In this document: piece after piece, positions 7,310 to 14,514 of the stretch
Numbering within the stretch: the stretch's first letter is position 1
Layout: each line of letters opens with the position of its first letter
Source of the DNA: Clostridia bacterium
GTDB taxonomy: Bacteria > Bacillota > Clostridia > Oscillospirales > CAG-272
Assembly: GCA_017403155.1 (NCBI GenBank)
Contig: JAFQOP010000018.1
Span: forward strand, 1 to 39,778
Direction of reading: 5' to 3'
DNA: 39,778 bases
The notes under the pieces: generated by a model
Databases searched by the model: none
What the model saw: only the letters and a program-made list of their open reading frames with translations
What the model was told of the DNA's origin: nothing
Position numbers and translations under genes: made by a program

Positions 7310-7361
7310 TTGGACACATCATTTACGTGGATTACGTGATGATGTGTCCAATTTATTTTAG
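7310..7361 (+). repeat. GGACACATCA stem-loop, copy A
   Basis: Arms TTGGACACATCAT (7310-7322) and ATGATGTGTCCAA (7339-7351) with an inner ACGT/ACGT pair, then the tail TTTATTTTAG. Arms and tail recur at 12997-13046 in the same orientation. It could work as a terminator on the plus strand. It lies directly before the truncated integrase gene. Confidence 0.8.
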
Positions 7362-7370
7362 GAGAAAAAG

Positions 7371-7556
7371 ATGAAAAAATTACGAATGGTTGAGCAGAAT
7401 TTTCTGACTTTGGAAGAGGGGTGTAACAAGTATTTAGACAACTCTCGAGCAAGAAATTTGCGTGAAGGAACGATAAATCACTATCGGCAGAGCTACACGC
7501 AGTTTTATAAGTTCTTCGATCCGCAAATGCCAATTAGTGATATTATGGTAAAATAA
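7371..7556 (+). pseudogene. Tyrosine recombinase (integrase), N-terminal fragment
   Basis: 61 residues with a good RBS (TAGGAGAAAAAG). FLTLEEGCNKYLDNSRARN and the following LREGTINHYRQSYTQFYKFF resemble the N-terminal SAM-like core-binding domain of phage/transposon tyrosine recombinases, which starts the protein and is normally followed by a ~180-residue catalytic domain with the R-H-R-Y residues. Here the frame stops after SDIMVK and no catalytic domain follows in any frame before the convergent GH20 gene. Interpreted as a truncated integrase left by a mobile element. Alternative: a small free core-binding-domain protein. Confidence 0.7.
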
Positions 7557-7731
7557 GTATAGCTCATATTGAATTTTCCTTTTGTTATTTGTTGAGTGTT
7601 AACTTCATTATAACACAGGATTTGATACGAGTCTTTTTTCTTAAAAGTGTTGCACTCAATAGTATAATTTACCATATAACATAATGGGGCTTCTTCATTT
7701 AGGCGCCACGAGGGATAGGGGGAAGGCACGC

Positions 7732-8970
7732 CTATCCGAGCATCTTTTTGATAAGTGCGGTGTAGTAGGGGCTTGCCAAATCAAAAAGCTCGTCTGCCTC
7801 GAAGCGTGATGGGGTGTCGCACCAAAGGCAGAAGCCAGCCCCTTTTATCATGTCGGTAGGCTCGGTTATAAGGTTGCCGGGGTTGAACGGCGGAAAAACA
7901 AAGGTGTTGTCGGTTGTGCATATAGAGTCGTTCGGTGCGAACAGGTAAGGGTGCCATTCCTTTAGTATTGCATCGGGCGTTATAAGCGAGGGGGCATCGT
8001 CGGGATAGAGGGTATAATAGGCATAGGGGTTTATAAAATTGTAGATTGCGTGGCCGCAATCAAGATAAAACCTTGCCGTGTTTTCGCCGTTGTTAGTAAG
8101 CGGACACCAGTACTGTATCTCGATAGAGGAGTCAAGATTTGTTGCCCCCTGCCACCCCGTATCAATTTTTCGGTACGCATCGTCATTCCACATCCTAACC
8201 GATTCATATCCAATGGACCTTAAAATTTCGCAAAGCTTATTCATATAAAGAATAAATGCGTCATATGCGACAGCCTGATCGTTTCCCGTTACTTTTTGGG
8301 CATATTCCTGCCAGTGGTCAAGATTTTGCCACTTTGGCAATGACTTGTCTATTACTCCGTCCTCTTGCCAGCCGAAAAGTTCATCGCCGCCGATATCAAA
8401 GTCACGGCAGCCGAGCTCATAGAAGAATTGTCCAAGCTCGCAGTGAAGATTGAACATAAATTCGCACGCCGCAGGATTTATAATATCGATACAGCGCGAG
8501 TAGCGCATAATGTCGAGGTCCTTTTTTGCGTTAACGTAGGGCACGGTTGCGCTTGTTCCGTTTTTACAAAAGTGCGCCGCAATATCCACTCCGTATTCAA
8601 GTAAATACCTTTTTATTGCGTATGTCATATGCCCAGGGGAATCTATCGACGGAATAACCTTCATTCCTCTTTCTGCGGCATAGCGGACGATATCCGCCAT
8701 CTGTGCCTGTGTTATGTACTTATCATCGTTTTCCTTCATTCCATACTCCCGACCGAAGTGGCACAAGGTATGGTCGCCGCCCGCAAGCCAGGGGTATATT
8801 TTCGATTCAATACGGAATCCGCAAATGTCGCTTAGGTGCAGATTTAATGCGTTGTAGCCGATGACACTTATTCTGTCAATAAGGCTTTTAATTTGTGTCG
8901 GCGTGAAATATTTTCTCGCGCAGTCGAGCATAAAAATTCGCTCTTTTACAGGGGACATTGCTGTGCTCAT
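7732..8970 (-). CDS. GH20-family beta-N-acetylhexosaminidase-like protein
   Basis: 412 residues, essentially the GH20 catalytic barrel without the usual N-terminal GH20b domain and without signal peptide. Signatures: ALNLHLSDICGFRIES (41-56), VIPSIDSPGHM (105-115) and the catalytic Asp-Glu pair in DFDIGGDELFG (D196, E197), which in GH20 enzymes orient the substrate acetamido group and act as acid/base. Expected to remove terminal GlcNAc/GalNAc or related residues from oligosaccharides in the cytoplasm. Third gene of the GRE operon (21 bases after the activase), so its product may feed or accompany the GRE reaction. RBS AAAAGGAG. Codons are more AT-rich (many ATA, AAA) than in the pduL operon. 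Confidence 0.85.
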   Translation of the reverse strand: MSTAMSPVKERIFMLDCARKYFTPTQIKSLIDRISVIGYNALNLHLSDICGFRIESKIYPWLAGGDHTLCHFGREYGMKENDDKYITQAQMADIVRYAAERGMKVIPSIDSPGHMTYAIKRYLLEYGVDIAAHFCKNGTSATVPYVNAKKDLDIMRYSRCIDIINPAACEFMFNLHCELGQFFYELGCRDFDIGGDELFGWQEDGVIDKSLPKWQNLDHWQEYAQKVTGNDQAVAYDAFILYMNKLCEILRSIGYESVRMWNDDAYRKIDTGWQGATNLDSSIEIQYWCPLTNNGENTARFYLDCGHAIYNFINPYAYYTLYPDDAPSLITPDAILKEWHPYLFAPNDSICTTDNTFVFPPFNPGNLITEPTDMIKGAGFCLWCDTPSRFEADELFDLASPYYTALIKKMLG

Positions 8971-8991
8971 ATATTCTCCTTTTACTTGGTG

Positions 8992-9810
8992 CTAAATAAC
9001 GTCAAGTCCTGTAATGGATTTTATAATTTTTTTTGCATTCTGTATATCCCCTTTTTGTGGGATTTTCTTCGGTAATGTGCTTTTAAGACCGAGAGCCTCG
9101 TATTTTGACTCGGCATAATTGTGATACGGCAAAACCCGCACTCGCACGATGCACGAAAGCCCTTTTATCAGATGGGCAATTTTTGGTATCTGCCCATCGT
9201 TAAGCCCGGGAACATAGGGGATGCGAATTTCGGTTTTCTTCCCAATCTCGTCAAGGTATCTCAGGTTTTCAATTATAATTTTGTTAGATGCGCCCGTACA
9301 GCGTATATGCACATCTTCGTCATATGCCTTTATATCGTAGAGGAATATATCGGTGTAGGGAATTACCTTTTCAAATTCCTTCCTTGATACAAGCCCCGAG
9401 GTGTCCACGGCGGTGCTTATGCCGTTATCCTTGAGCAATTTTAATATCTCGCGGCAAAAATCTGCCTGCATAAGACACTCACCGCCGGAAAGAGTTACAC
9501 CGCCGCCTGTCGTATCATAAAAATCCTTGTCCTCAAGCAGTATTTTCAAAAGCTCGATAGAGCTGATATGTTCCCCATAGCGTATTCGGGCGCCGCCAAG
9601 GCAATTGCCCGGAGCAAAATCCGCCCTTAGGCATTCTCCGCATCCTATGCATTTGTGCTGATAAAAGGCATCGGTTGCTGTGTAGGGGATGCCCTCTGGA
9701 TTGTGGCACCATACGCAAGCGAGGGGGCATCCCTTAAAAAACACGGTTGTGCGTATTCCGTCTCCGTCGTGAACCGAAAAACGCTTGAGGTCGAAAATAA
9801 ATCCATTCAT
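8992..9810 (-). CDS. Glycyl radical enzyme activase (radical SAM)
   Basis: 272 residues. The radical-SAM motif CPLACVWC gives C28-x3-C32-x2-C35; GGGVTLSGGECLMQ is the PflA-type SAM-binding block. The ferredoxin-like insert contains only one set of four cysteines (C54, C57, C60, C70) where many GRE activases carry two sets. It installs the glycyl radical on the GRE encoded just upstream using S-adenosylmethionine and a [4Fe-4S] cluster. The ATG at 9810 overlaps the GRE stop codon (ATGA) and has GGAGG just upstream; an in-frame ATG ten codons earlier would lie inside the GRE gene and lacks this site. Oxygen-sensitive chemistry fits an anaerobe. Confidence 0.92.
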   Translation of the reverse strand: MNGFIFDLKRFSVHDGDGIRTTVFFKGCPLACVWCHNPEGIPYTATDAFYQHKCIGCGECLRADFAPGNCLGGARIRYGEHISSIELLKILLEDKDFYDTTGGGVTLSGGECLMQADFCREILKLLKDNGISTAVDTSGLVSRKEFEKVIPYTDIFLYDIKAYDEDVHIRCTGASNKIIIENLRYLDEIGKKTEIRIPYVPGLNDGQIPKIAHLIKGLSCIVRVRVLPYHNYAESKYEALGLKSTLPKKIPQKGDIQNAKKIIKSITGLDVI

Positions 9811-11966
9811 AGGAGAGCCTCCGCCTGCTTTATAAAGCATTCCTGTTCGGTCCTTGATAAATTAACGAAATATGCGTTCCAGCCGCACACGCGCACCTGT
9901 AAGCCCTTATACCTGTGCGGGTGTAATTGCGCATCCCTCAGTGTTTGCAAGTCAAATATATTTGCGTGCATTGCAAAGCCGCCCTTTTTAAAATAGGTCA
10001 TAACAACACCCTGAAACGCCTCTAAGCCCTCTCTGTCGCTGACTGCCGAAGGGTGTAGCATAATATCTAAGACAGAGCCGGTAGGGAAGGATGCAAAATC
10101 AATTTTGGTTACCGAATTTATAAGGGCGGTTACGCCGCACCTATCCATACCGACCGTGGCACATAAATTTTTTGACAGAGGCTCGCCGTCATATCTTCCG
10201 TCAGGTGTTGCCGCTGTTCTCTCTCCAAGATGAACAAAGTGATTTATAGAGAAAAGCGCCGCCTTAAATACACCACCGCGTCCGTTTGGCATATTGTTGA
10301 TAAGGGTCGCACAAAATTCGGAAAGCTCGGCGGTAAGGGCGTCTGCCGTGGTGTTGCCGTTTCCGTATTTTTCTTCAAGATTCAAGGCTATGAGCCGCTC
10401 TCGCTCGAATCCGTTCCAGTTCAACGTAAGTATATCGCATAGCTCGGAGAATGTAAAGAGCTTTTTATCAAAAACGAGAGTTTTTACAGCGCAAATCGAG
10501 TCGACAAGGCTTGCAAGCGAATAAAAATAAAGAGAGCTGTTGTTGTATTTTGCGCCCCCATCGTATACGTCAACGCCGGCTTTCACACTGTTCTCATACT
10601 GTGCGGAAAGCAGGGGGTCTGGATTTATGCTCTTATAATGGCGCTCGATTTCTACTATATAATCGGTTGCCAATTTTGTCATATATCGAATCTGTACCTT
10701 GACGGCTTCAACAAATTCGGCAAAGCTTTGCGGGGCTGGGGTATTCACCCCGACGAGCCTGCCAATCCTTTGGTCGCATCCATTGTTAAGGACAAGCTCC
10801 ACCGCCTTAGCAAGGTTTACCCCGCCGTTGCCCGTGCATCCCATTTCCACCCCCCATACGGCGGGCTCATAGCACCCTATCGGAACGTAATCAATTGAAT
10901 CGTGCTCGCTTATTCCCACCCGACGGAGCGCTTCAATTCCTATTCTGTCATTAAAGAGCACAAAGCTTGAGTTTCCCTTGCGTATACACCTTAAAACCCT
11001 TTTGATAAAATTCCTTGGTGTTTTATCCGAGGTGCGGATATGTATTTTCGGGCTGTGTATATTGAGTGAGTCGTACGCCTCGATTATCATATATGATATT
11101 TCGCTCGTCGCATCAGCCCCGCTTTCGGTTAAGCCCCCGAGGCAAAAGGGAATATCATATGGCACCTCCATTATCCAAAGTGTGTAAAGGAAAAATTTAA
11201 GCATATTAAAAATCTGCTTTTTCGTGTAGGCATCGCTTTTAATAGCATTTTCGTAAAAGGGCTGAAGAAGCAGGTCGAGCCTTCCGAGTGTGCGGATTCT
11301 TGTGCCGCCAATATATTCGTGTATATAGAAATAGAAAATAAGAAGCTGAAGTGCCTCGTATATATCGGTAGGCGCACCGCTTGAAATTTGCCTTAGTGCG
11401 CGCGCATTTTCTGCGTTGTATGGCTCGATTTTGTCTGCAAATCTGTTCGCCGCACTTATTATTGCCTCAAGCACAATTTCGCAGGAGTGGTAAAAGTCTT
11501 CCTTTTCATTATCGCCGCAAGAATTGAGGGCGCATTTTTTCACCCTTGTAAGAATTCCCGAAAAGCCCTCACTTAGCAAAAGGCGCGTGTTTGGGGATGT
11601 GTGTCCGTAATCGCCCATTCCGTCATATGCTCCGAATATGCTCCAGGCCTGGCGGATGCTCTCGCTCTCCACTTTAAGATATTTCGCCTTGATTTCGGAC
11701 TCCCAGCGGAGCCGTTGCTCCCCCAAAAGCCCCTCGCCGATAATCTTGAATTGGAAAATAGAGCTTTTGTTAATATAAATTGCCCCCTTTTCTAAAATCA
11801 GTGCGAAGGAGCTTGCCTTTGCGATAGCACGGGATGGTGTGTACTTTTCTATTTTTAGTATTTCCTCGCCGAGCTCATCGCGGGAATAAATTTCCCCCTG
11901 AAGGGCGGATGTGGGCTCAAACGCAGAATATGAGGATCGTTTTCTTTTGTCAAAGTGTAAAATCAT
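9807..11966 (-). CDS. Glycyl radical enzyme of unknown substrate (PFL-like, dehydratase/lyase type)
   Basis: 719 residues, shorter than most dehydratase-type GREs (about 790-850). The C-terminal radical loop is VRVCGWNAYF with the radical glycine at ~695. The thiyl-radical cysteine is in PIGCYEP (C365) and, with E367, forms the C-x-E pattern of eliminating GREs (glycerol and propanediol dehydratases, choline and isethionate lyases) rather than the C-C pair of pyruvate formate-lyase. The substrate cannot be assigned. The operon with a GH20 hexosaminidase and an AraC regulator points to a sugar or sugar-derived substrate, which is inference. No microcompartment shell genes are nearby. RBS AGGAGG. 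Confidence 0.88.
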   Translation of the reverse strand: MILHFDKRKRSSYSAFEPTSALQGEIYSRDELGEEILKIEKYTPSRAIAKASSFALILEKGAIYINKSSIFQFKIIGEGLLGEQRLRWESEIKAKYLKVESESIRQAWSIFGAYDGMGDYGHTSPNTRLLLSEGFSGILTRVKKCALNSCGDNEKEDFYHSCEIVLEAIISAANRFADKIEPYNAENARALRQISSGAPTDIYEALQLLIFYFYIHEYIGGTRIRTLGRLDLLLQPFYENAIKSDAYTKKQIFNMLKFFLYTLWIMEVPYDIPFCLGGLTESGADATSEISYMIIEAYDSLNIHSPKIHIRTSDKTPRNFIKRVLRCIRKGNSSFVLFNDRIGIEALRRVGISEHDSIDYVPIGCYEPAVWGVEMGCTGNGGVNLAKAVELVLNNGCDQRIGRLVGVNTPAPQSFAEFVEAVKVQIRYMTKLATDYIVEIERHYKSINPDPLLSAQYENSVKAGVDVYDGGAKYNNSSLYFYSLASLVDSICAVKTLVFDKKLFTFSELCDILTLNWNGFERERLIALNLEEKYGNGNTTADALTAELSEFCATLINNMPNGRGGVFKAALFSINHFVHLGERTAATPDGRYDGEPLSKNLCATVGMDRCGVTALINSVTKIDFASFPTGSVLDIMLHPSAVSDREGLEAFQGVVMTYFKKGGFAMHANIFDLQTLRDAQLHPHRYKGLQVRVCGWNAYFVNLSRTEQECFIKQAEALL

Positions 11967-11993
11967 AATATCCCTCCTATGCTTGATGCTTTT

Positions 11994-12022
11994 ATTATAA
12001 ATCAGGTAAAAAATCCTTGCAA
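11994..12022 (-). promoter_or_regulatory. Sigma-A promoter of the GRE operon
   Basis: Minus strand TTGCAA (12017-12022), 17-bp spacer, TATAAT (11994-11999), about 30 bases before the GRE ATG. It lies back to back with the AraC promoter, so a regulator bound between them could control both. Confidence 0.75.
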
Positions 12023-12038
12023 TTACTATTCAAAACAC

Positions 12039-12067
12039 TTGACCTAATCGAAACAATTTGTTAAAAT
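12039..12067 (+). promoter_or_regulatory. Sigma-A promoter of the AraC gene
   Basis: TTGACC (12039-12044), 17-bp spacer, TAAAAT (12062-12067), about 20 bases before the GTG start. Confidence 0.75.
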
Positions 12068-12087
12068 AAAAAAAAGGAGAATTTGCC

Positions 12088-12912
12088 GTGGATATTTTAA
12101 ATAATGAGCTTGTTATATCAAGAATAGCGATAGCAATTTTTATGCCAAAGGATATGGGTATTCCTTATCAGAAGGATCGCCCGACACACGGATTTGTGTT
12201 CAACGTCGATTGCAGTGCAACCTATTTGTTCGATAACGGAGAGGAGCTGGTGTGTAATTCGGGGGAGCTTATTTATTTGCCGAAGGGATCGAATTATACG
12301 GCGAAAAGATCTATGTTGCGCGATAGTGGCGCAAGGGGGGTTTATGCGATAAATTTCGGTATACATCTTGAACAAAACGAAAATAAGCCCTGCGTTATAA
12401 GCGTGCGGTCTAAGGACACCATGTGTGCGCTTTTTTCAAGGGCAGCGGTGGCGTGGCGCAAAAAGGATGTCGGCTATTACGAGGAATGTATGGCAGATTT
12501 ATATAGCATAATCAGGCTTGTACGTCGGGAATGCTCGGACGGGCTCGGGGGCAAGTTAATCGATAAAAGGATATTGCCAGCACTTGAATATATCGATAGA
12601 AGCTTTACGAATGAGGTGATATCGGTTGAGCATATGGCGCAGCTTTGTAAAATGAGCTCTCCATATTTGAGAAGGCTTTTTAATAGGTGCTTCGGCACGT
12701 CTGTCGCAGTATATATAAGGAACAAAAGAATTAATCTTGCAATGGAGCTTCTTCTCACGCAGGAATGTTCTGTTACGGAGGTTGCAATGCTTTCGGGTTT
12801 TAATGACCCCTCCTATTTCACAAGGGAGTTCAAAAGGGCGACCGGTGTATGCCCGAAGGAGTTCGTTAAAATTAAGAGGGGCTCTGTCTTGCGCAATGAG
12901 CTCTGCTTTTAA
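12088..12912 (+). CDS. AraC-family transcriptional regulator
   Basis: 274 residues. The N-terminal ~150 form a cupin-like sensor (HGFVFNVDCSATYLF..., GELIYLPKGSNYTAK); the C-terminal ~100 hold two helix-turn-helix units (ISVEHMAQLCKMSSPYLRRL and SVTEVAMLSGFNDPSYFTRE). The start is GTG at 12088, set by AAAAAGGAGA seven bases upstream; no suitable ATG is nearby. Divergent from the GRE operon with overlapping promoter space, so it most likely senses the pathway sugar and activates that operon. The ligand is unknown. Confidence 0.88.
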   Translation: MDILNNELVISRIAIAIFMPKDMGIPYQKDRPTHGFVFNVDCSATYLFDNGEELVCNSGELIYLPKGSNYTAKRSMLRDSGARGVYAINFGIHLEQNENKPCVISVRSKDTMCALFSRAAVAWRKKDVGYYEECMADLYSIIRLVRRECSDGLGGKLIDKRILPALEYIDRSFTNEVISVEHMAQLCKMSSPYLRRLFNRCFGTSVAVYIRNKRINLAMELLLTQECSVTEVAMLSGFNDPSYFTREFKRATGVCPKEFVKIKRGSVLRNELCF

Positions 12913-12918
12913 GCCGTC

Positions 12919-12961
12919 ATTTCAAGCGCATAGCGCATTTCAAGCGAAGCCTCAGCTTCGC
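12919..12961. repeat. Short hairpin array with ATTTCAA spacers
   Basis: ATTTCAA (12919-12925), GCGC/GCGC hairpin (12926-12936), ATTTCAA (12937-12943), then GCGAAGC/GCTTCGC hairpin (12944-12961). Same construction as the large array at 5436-5686 with one base changed in the spacer. It follows the AraC stop codon directly and could end its transcript. Confidence 0.65.
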
Positions 12962-12996
12962 AAAACCGATACCGCAAAGTCAAATTCATAAAAATC

Positions 12997-13046
12997 GGAC
13001 ACATCATTTTCGCATTATGCGTTGTGATGTGTCCAATTTATTTTTT
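12997..13046 (+). repeat. GGACACATCA stem-loop, copy B
   Basis: GGACACATCA (12997-13006) pairs with TGATGTGTCC (13024-13033); the tail AATTTATTTTTTT follows. Same arms, tail and orientation as copy A at 7310-7361. It adjoins the cut-off SHOCT segment. Confidence 0.8.
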
Positions 13047-13059
13047 TAGAATGGCGGGC

Positions 13060-13176
13060 TTAACGTGTCCGAGCTTGTGTTATTAATCCTTGATCAAGCA
13101 GGTTTTTTAATTCTTTGAACTGAGATAAATCAATTTTGTCGTTAGATGCGTTGGTTTCGGTTTTCTTAGTTCTTGA
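13060..13176 (-). pseudogene. SHOCT-domain tail, in frame behind a stop codon
   Basis: Directly after the TAA of the upstream membrane protein gene, the same frame stays open for 38 codons and contains LSQFKELKNLLDQGLITQ, a clear SHOCT (short C-terminal) motif. It then breaks off as ARTR-stop, where a SHOCT domain would continue with about ten more residues (EEF..KK..LL). Two lesions are therefore seen: an internal TAA (13177-13179) and loss of the last part at the edge of the stem-loop element. Stop-codon readthrough is a less likely alternative. Confidence 0.75.
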
Positions 13177-14028
13177 TTAAATTTTTGGTTGAGCTTTTAT
13201 AAATCCCTTATCAGCAGAGTATTCTTTACTTGGCATCATACGCCTGAATAATAATAAAATTTCGTCTAAATTTTTTCCGCTGGCAATTGATTTTTCTGTA
13301 TAAGCTAAGTGTACTATAAGCACACGATCATCAACCTCTTCGGTTGTGGTGGTAATTTCAGTTCCTATTTGGCTACCGATGATTGCACCGGCTCCTCCGA
13401 ATAATAGACCGCCAGCCATAGCACCTTTTAGATTAGCACCTCCGCCTTGTACATTGTTTTTATAATGAATAGCACCACGTACTTCGTAATATTTTATGCT
13501 TGAGTAGCTAATAAATTCGATTTTTGATTCTAAATCTAATTCTTTCATTTCTGTCAGAAGATTGACACAATTTTCATCTGTAACAATTGGAGGCGTTTTG
13601 CTAAGCGTTGGGACATTATAAAGAATTGCCGTATTAGTCAGTGTGACTCCGTCGATTATTTTGCTATAGTTATACTTTTTCTTAAGATTGCTGTATTTTT
13701 CAGAAACTATGCTTTTGTAATATTTGCTCAAGGCATTTTGACACTCGTCAACTGTGGTGAATTTGCTTGCATTTATTCCGAGCGTATTTAAGTTTTTCTT
13801 AGCAACAAGTAATAGAGCCTCTCTTTTGAGTCCCAAATAACTTTTAATAAAAATAAACGCGGCGAAGGTTAATAAAATTACAAATTGTATGACGCCTATT
13901 AATGGAAGTTCTAAAACACAAAAAATCACTAAAAATAATGTTGCAAGTATAAAAAGTCCAATAGAACCCCAAATACCCAATATCGCTGATTTTTTAGGGT
14001 CTCTTTTCTTGTTATTTTTAGAATGCAT
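13177..14028 (-). CDS. Two-TM membrane protein, C-terminally truncated SHOCT family member
   Basis: 283 residues. Two transmembrane helices (about 15-38 and 41-64), a Lys-rich cytoplasmic middle, and a glycine-rich segment (GANLKGAMAGGLLFGGAGAI, about 210-230) that could associate with membrane, then a short strand-rich region. Function unknown. The missing C-terminal SHOCT motif is encoded in the same frame just past the stop (13060-13176), so the gene is probably a recent nonsense mutant or pseudogene. The ATG at 14028 (AAAGGAG upstream) is preferred over an earlier ATG at 14079, which would lie inside the terminator of the leader RNA. More AT-rich than most neighbours. Confidence 0.65.
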   Translation of the reverse strand: MHSKNNKKRDPKKSAILGIWGSIGLFILATLFLVIFCVLELPLIGVIQFVILLTFAAFIFIKSYLGLKREALLLVAKKNLNTLGINASKFTTVDECQNALSKYYKSIVSEKYSNLKKKYNYSKIIDGVTLTNTAILYNVPTLSKTPPIVTDENCVNLLTEMKELDLESKIEFISYSSIKYYEVRGAIHYKNNVQGGGANLKGAMAGGLLFGGAGAIIGSQIGTEITTTTEEVDDRVLIVHLAYTEKSIASGKNLDEILLLFRRMMPSKEYSADKGFIKAQPKI

Positions 14029-14065
14029 TTTCTTAATCGCTCCTTTAATTTTTTTGGTATAAATC

Positions 14066-14280
14066 AAAAAGTGCGGCAACCGGAGTTACCGCACTGAAAA
14101 ACGCAGACTCCAATTGTCGCCAAACAAAAACAACGATTAGGATATGACAACCCACAATAGTTGTGAAATCCGCGCTTTTACCGAATTTTGTCCAACTATT
14201 GTGAAAAAAATAAAAGGGTATAAAACCCCCTATAAAAAATAGGGAGCAAATCCTAAAATCGTTATTCGCTTTTGTTTGGC
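14066..14280 (-). ncRNA. Structured leader RNA with terminator, copy 1
   Basis: Starts with GCCAAACAAAA (14270-14280) exactly at the expected +1 of its promoter. This pairs with TTTTGTTTGGC, whose reverse complement is at 14119-14129. AACGAT and TAGGAT extend the closing stem. Inside lie hairpins CCCTAT/ATAGGG and CACAATAGTTG/CAACTATTGTG. After the closing stem come GACAATTGGAG and a terminator, AGTGCGG/CCGCACT plus Ts (14066-14095). CAATTGGAG is complementary to CTCCGGTTG in the terminator loop, so an antiterminator or pseudoknot is possible. It precedes the SHOCT-type membrane gene and has a relative at 26960-27129. Could be a cis-regulator or an sRNA; not recognised as a known family. Confidence 0.65.
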
Positions 14281-14286
14281 ATATCC

Positions 14287-14315
14287 ATTATACCACTATT
14301 TTAACAGCTTGTAAA
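14287..14315 (-). promoter_or_regulatory. Sigma-A promoter of leader RNA copy 1
   Basis: Minus strand TTTACA (14310-14315), 17-bp spacer, TATAAT (14287-14292). The transcript would begin at the G of GCCAAAC, seven bases on. Confidence 0.82.
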
Positions 14316-14434
14316 TAGAAAAAATAAAAATAACGTCTTTTGGCAGAGCTTGGAGGGGAAGAGAACGAAAAAAGGACGTGTAGGCTTGGTAATTTGCGCG
14401 CGGGGCGCTTTTGCTTTTTTGCAAAAAGGACTCG

Positions 14435-14463
14435 TTGACAAGAGCAAAGCGTTGTGATATACT
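14435..14463 (+). promoter_or_regulatory. Sigma-A promoter of ADP-ribosylglycohydrolase gene
   Basis: TTGACA (14435-14440), 17-bp spacer, TATACT (14458-14463), 50 bases before the ATG. Confidence 0.82.
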
Positions 14464-14514
14464 GATGTATGCGTAAGCAAGTAATAATTATAAAGCAATA
14501 TAGGAGAGCTTCGT

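Noticed and set aside
9807-11966. Microcompartment-linked GRE (with PduL at 3097)
   Set aside because: No shell protein, aldehyde dehydrogenase or encapsulation peptide is visible, and PduL belongs to a different operon 4 kb away across a likely island border.
14066-14280. T-box, 6S RNA or retron msr/msd
   Set aside because: No T-box sequence (AGGGTGG...), a branched multi-hairpin interior unlike the 6S bubble, a separate terminator outside the closing stem, and no reverse transcriptase nearby.
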